NCBI RefSeq assembly: GCF_010993705.1
Contig: NZ_WOFO01000002.1
Location: 62,001 to 126,000 of the forward strand
DNA from: Cyclobacterium sp. SYSU L10401
GTDB taxonomy: Bacteria; Bacteroidota; Bacteroidia; Cytophagales; Cyclobacteriaceae
Direction of reading: 5' to 3'
DNA length: 64,000 nt
Each line of letters starts with the position of its first letter. Positions within the stretch are counted from its first letter, which is position 1. Shown here piece after piece: positions 61,366 through 64,000 of the stretch. The notes under the pieces were generated by a model, which worked only from the letters and a program-made list of their open reading frames with translations, was not told the origin of the DNA and ran no database searches. The position numbers and the translations under genes are program-made.

Positions 61366-64000
61366 TTATTCTTCATAACCCTCCGGATACCTGATGATCT
61401 GCAGCAAATTGGGTTCCTTTAGGAACTCTTGTGCTACTTCCTGCACCTGTTTGCCAGTGACGCCCAAAACCCTTTCAGGGGCCCCCAGGACGGTATCTAA
61501 AGGCAGGTCTCCACTGATGGCTGCGTTGAGCTGTCCATGCCAGAACCCATTGCGCTTTAAGTTTTCTTCCAGGGATATGCGTTTGGTCTCCCTGACTTTT
61601 TCCAGATCTTCTGCTTCAGGGCCATGCTCTTGAATTTTCTTGATTTCTTCCCAAACGGCATCCGTCAATTTCTGAACAGCATCCGGTCCGCAAGGAAAGG
61701 TAATGGTAAAACTAAACCTTTCCTCCGGAACCCTGCTCAGGGCACCTCTCGCACTGACTCCATAGACGCCACCGATTTCTTCCCTCAGGGTTTCGATCAG
61801 TTTAATGGTCAATATTTCACCCAAATAGGAGAATTGCTGGGATTTTTCCAGGTCATAGGGTGTTTCACCGTTAAAATAAAGGATTACCTGGCTTTTATCA
61901 TCCACCCCTACCCTGACCAATTCCCTTTGGTCCCGGGGAGGCCTGATGCCCAAATCCTTGAATTCTTCCGCCTCTTCCAACAGGTTACCCGGCAAACTTC
62001 CCAAATAACGTTCTATCAGTGGGATGGTCGTTTCCAGGTCAATATTACCCGTGAAAAGGAATTCGAAATCAGCAATATTTCCAAATCGCTCCCGGTAGAT
62101 TTCCAGGCTGCGTGCTACATCAATGGCTTCCAGCTGTTCCGGAGAATAAACCCCCATACCTCTTGGATTACCATTGCTGATGATCTCATTTACTTTTTTA
62201 TTGAATTGGAAATCAGGATTGACAGCAGCACTTTCCAATTGGTTTTTTTGGTTGGTCAAAAAGACGTCCCAGAGATCTCTATCCATTCTGGGGCTGCTGA
62301 AATAGAGGTGCATCAGTTGCAGGGCCAATTCAAAATCCCTGGGCGAAGTGGTCCCGGAAATATTTTCGCTATATGTACCTATATTGGGAGTCACCTGCAC
62401 ATTTTTTCCGGCCAACACCTTTCTTAAATCGGAAGGAGAGAAATCCCCGATCCCCATGACATTGACTGCCGTACCTGCATAGGCCGCACTGTAGTGGTCT
62501 TCTTCAGGATAAAGTGAAGTTCCGCCTTCACTGGATCCGGTAAAAAGGATCTCATCATTTTTATAATCGGTAGGCTTGAAATGGACTTTCAGCCCATTTT
62601 CCAGAAGTACTGTGACCAGTTCCACAGATGCCAGGGTATCTATGGTCTCTAATTTTCCCGGCTCCGGCAGGCTAAGCAATAATTCCTCTCTCAATTCCTT
62701 TTCCTGATACGGCTCGGTTTTTATCTCCTGTGCTTTTTGCAATAAAGCCAGGAGTTCGGATTCTTCTGGCAGGGTATCCCTGTCCTTCTCAGGGGCGGTG
62801 ATGATCACCACGGTGTTGTCATGTCTTATCAGTTGCTGCGCCAATTCATTCACTTCTTGTATGGTGATTTGGGGAATCATTTCCTGATAAATCTCATGCC
62901 TTTGCTTAGGACCTTCTGTAAAACTCTGGTTCAGGAAATGTGAGACATACCTCCCCACCAGGGAGCGGGATTCTGCCTTATCCATTTCCTTGAAACTCCG
63001 TTCAGCACTGTTTAACAGCGAACGTTTCACCCGCTCCAATTCACTTTCCGTAAAACCGTGCTGGACAATGCGCTGGTTTTCTTCCAAAAAGGATTGCAAT
63101 CCGGCTTTGGCTTTGCCTGGGCCCACCACACCAGAGGTAGTGAAAAACTCCAATCCCTTCACCAGGCTGCCATACCTGGCTCCTGCAAAGATAAAGGGGG
63201 CATCTGCTTTTTGCCTGATCTCATCCAACCTTTGGGTGAGCATGCCCCCGAACATGGTTCTGAGGATCCGGTTTTTATAATCCCCGTAGGTACGGCTTGG
63301 TTCAGGTTGGTGTTTGTAATACAACTGAACCTGAATGCCAGGGGCCTCCTCATCGGTAATGATTTTAACAAAATTTTCCTCATGTACCGGTACCTCATGA
63401 TAGGTTCTTTCCGGAGCATTTAGCGGATTTTCCAACCCTTCGAAATAATCCCTGATCAATTGCTCTACCTTTTCCGGTGCTACATCCCCCACTGCCACGA
63501 TGGCCATTAAATCGGGACGGTACCAATCTTCATAAAATTCCCGGATCACACTTTCCTCCGCATTGCGGATAATGTCCATGTCTCCGATAGGCAGCCTTTC
63601 AGCATAGCGACTATCATGAAGCAATACAGGCAGGTAAGCGTCGCGCAGGCGCTGATCCACCCCCTGTCCGGTCCGCCATTCTTCTACCACTACCCCCCGC
63701 TCTGCATCAATGTCATCCGACTCCAGCAATAATCCCCCTGCCCAGTCCCGCATCACCTGAAAGCCGTTGTTCAATTTTGCTTCCTCATCCGTAGGAATGG
63801 GCAACATGTATACCGTTTCATCAAAGCTGGTATAAGCATTCAGGTCGCTGCCAAAAGCCACACCTATGGATTGCAGGTAACTGATCAATTCATTTTTTTC
63901 GAAATGCTCAGAACCATTGAAGGCCATGTGTTCCACAAAATGGGCCAGGCCAAGCTGGTTGTCCTTTTCCTGCATGGACCCCGCTTTAATGACCAGCCGA
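61366..64000 (-). CDS. M16-family zinc protease (insulinase-like), partial (N-terminus outside window)
   Basis: The frame continues beyond 64000: codons before the Met at 63975 read RLVIKAGS, so the true start lies outside. At least 878 residues are visible. The inverted zinc motif HFVEH is in LGLAHFVEHMAFNGSEHFEKNELISYLQSIG. The distal Glu lies in the RGVVVEEWRT region. The second, inactive half repeats the fold (AGTAVNVMGIGDFSPSDLRKVLAGKNVQVTPNIG and IGGVYGVSARGAL), ending KEPNLLQIIRYPEGYEE. Such periplasmic or outer-membrane proteins degrade peptides. The gene ends 59 nt upstream of the sialidase-family gene. Both are on the minus strand. Confidence 0.95.
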   Translation of the reverse strand, partial: RLVIKAGSMQEKDNQLGLAHFVEHMAFNGSEHFEKNELISYLQSIGVAFGSDLNAYTSFDETVYMLPIPTDEEAKLNNGFQVMRDWAGGLLLESDDIDAERGVVVEEWRTGQGVDQRLRDAYLPVLLHDSRYAERLPIGDMDIIRNAEESVIREFYEDWYRPDLMAIVAVGDVAPEKVEQLIRDYFEGLENPLNAPERTYHEVPVHEENFVKIITDEEAPGIQVQLYYKHQPEPSRTYGDYKNRILRTMFGGMLTQRLDEIRQKADAPFIFAGARYGSLVKGLEFFTTSGVVGPGKAKAGLQSFLEENQRIVQHGFTESELERVKRSLLNSAERSFKEMDKAESRSLVGRYVSHFLNQSFTEGPKQRHEIYQEMIPQITIQEVNELAQQLIRHDNTVVIITAPEKDRDTLPEESELLALLQKAQEIKTEPYQEKELREELLLSLPEPGKLETIDTLASVELVTVLLENGLKVHFKPTDYKNDEILFTGSSEGGTSLYPEEDHYSAAYAGTAVNVMGIGDFSPSDLRKVLAGKNVQVTPNIGTYSENISGTTSPRDFELALQLMHLYFSSPRMDRDLWDVFLTNQKNQLESAAVNPDFQFNKKVNEIISNGNPRGMGVYSPEQLEAIDVARSLEIYRERFGNIADFEFLFTGNIDLETTIPLIERYLGSLPGNLLEEAEEFKDLGIRPPRDQRELVRVGVDDKSQVILYFNGETPYDLEKSQQFSYLGEILTIKLIETLREEIGGVYGVSARGALSRVPEERFSFTITFPCGPDAVQKLTDAVWEEIKKIQEHGPEAEDLEKVRETKRISLEENLKRNGFWHGQLNAAISGDLPLDTVLGAPERVLGVTGKQVQEVAQEFLKEPNLLQIIRYPEGYEE

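Overview
The window reads as a Bacteroidota chromosome, most likely of the family Cyclobacteriaceae (Cyclobacterium/Algoriphagus/Echinicola type). The grounds are a SusC/SusD pair, many lipoproteins, DUF5686 and DUF4221-type proteins, NVEALA-like peptides, few clear Shine-Dalgarno sites, and hairpin-rich intergenic repeats. Placement to genus is inference. No rRNA, tRNA or CRISPR array was seen.

Region 1 (1-25.2 kb, all minus strand) is a polysaccharide-utilisation-type locus in two transcription units. The first starts at susC (14657) and runs through susD, a formylglycine-type sulfatase, a 956-residue secreted protein, a PhyH-type dioxygenase, an 848-residue lipoprotein, a FMN_bind-like redox protein and a secreted FAD oxidoreductase cut by the window edge. 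The second starts at 25184 and encodes a c-type-cytochrome/DUF1549/LamG/DUF1553 protein, a Tat-exported DUF1501 protein, a membrane-anchored 644-residue protein and a 942-residue lipoprotein paralogous to the 956-residue protein. A decayed partial copy of that last gene lies just beyond its stop codon. No textbook glycoside hydrolase or polysaccharide lyase is recognisable, so the unassigned large proteins are the candidate glycan-active enzymes. The redox content (FAD, FMN, heme, Fe/2-oxoglutarate) suggests oxidative or dehydrogenating chemistry on the substrate.

Region 2 (25.2-29.9 kb) holds a LacI-family regulator (GTG start), a convergent cytoplasmic FAD oxidoreductase and a divergent exported sugar-isomerase-like TIM barrel. 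A CG-centred palindromic sequence upstream of lacI recurs, with 15 of 16 bases identical, upstream of susC. This links the regulator to the SusCD operon.

Region 3 (29.9-31.2 kb) is a small accessory patch: an antitoxin/PIN-toxin pair, an AraC-like remnant and a tiny helix-turn-helix protein.

Region 4 (31.2-40.9 kb, minus) is the most unusual part. Two copies of a cysteine-rich exported peptide alternate with three paralogous DUF4221-like propeller lipoproteins in a tandem array of about 1.74 kb units. The array leads into a CxxC thioredoxin-like lipoprotein, an O-antigen-ligase-like membrane protein with TPRs, a TIM-barrel-like lipoprotein and an S9-like hydrolase. Each peptide gene is preceded by the same pair of 15-bp direct repeats. 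This looks like a dedicated system for making and handling an exported peptide.

Region 5 (40.9-46.7 kb) contains an alpha/beta hydrolase and a DUF5686 outer-membrane protein set among dense extragenic repeats. Region 6 (46.7-54.6 kb) has a sodium:solute symporter, two Tat-exported Gfo/Idh/MocA oxidoreductases, a hybrid histidine kinase, an SDR and a YtxH protein, with three good hairpin terminators. Region 7 (54.8-64 kb) has an alkaline phosphatase fused to a PI-PLC-like domain, a lactonase-fold protein, a beta-helix protein, a sialidase-family protein and an M16 protease cut by the right edge.
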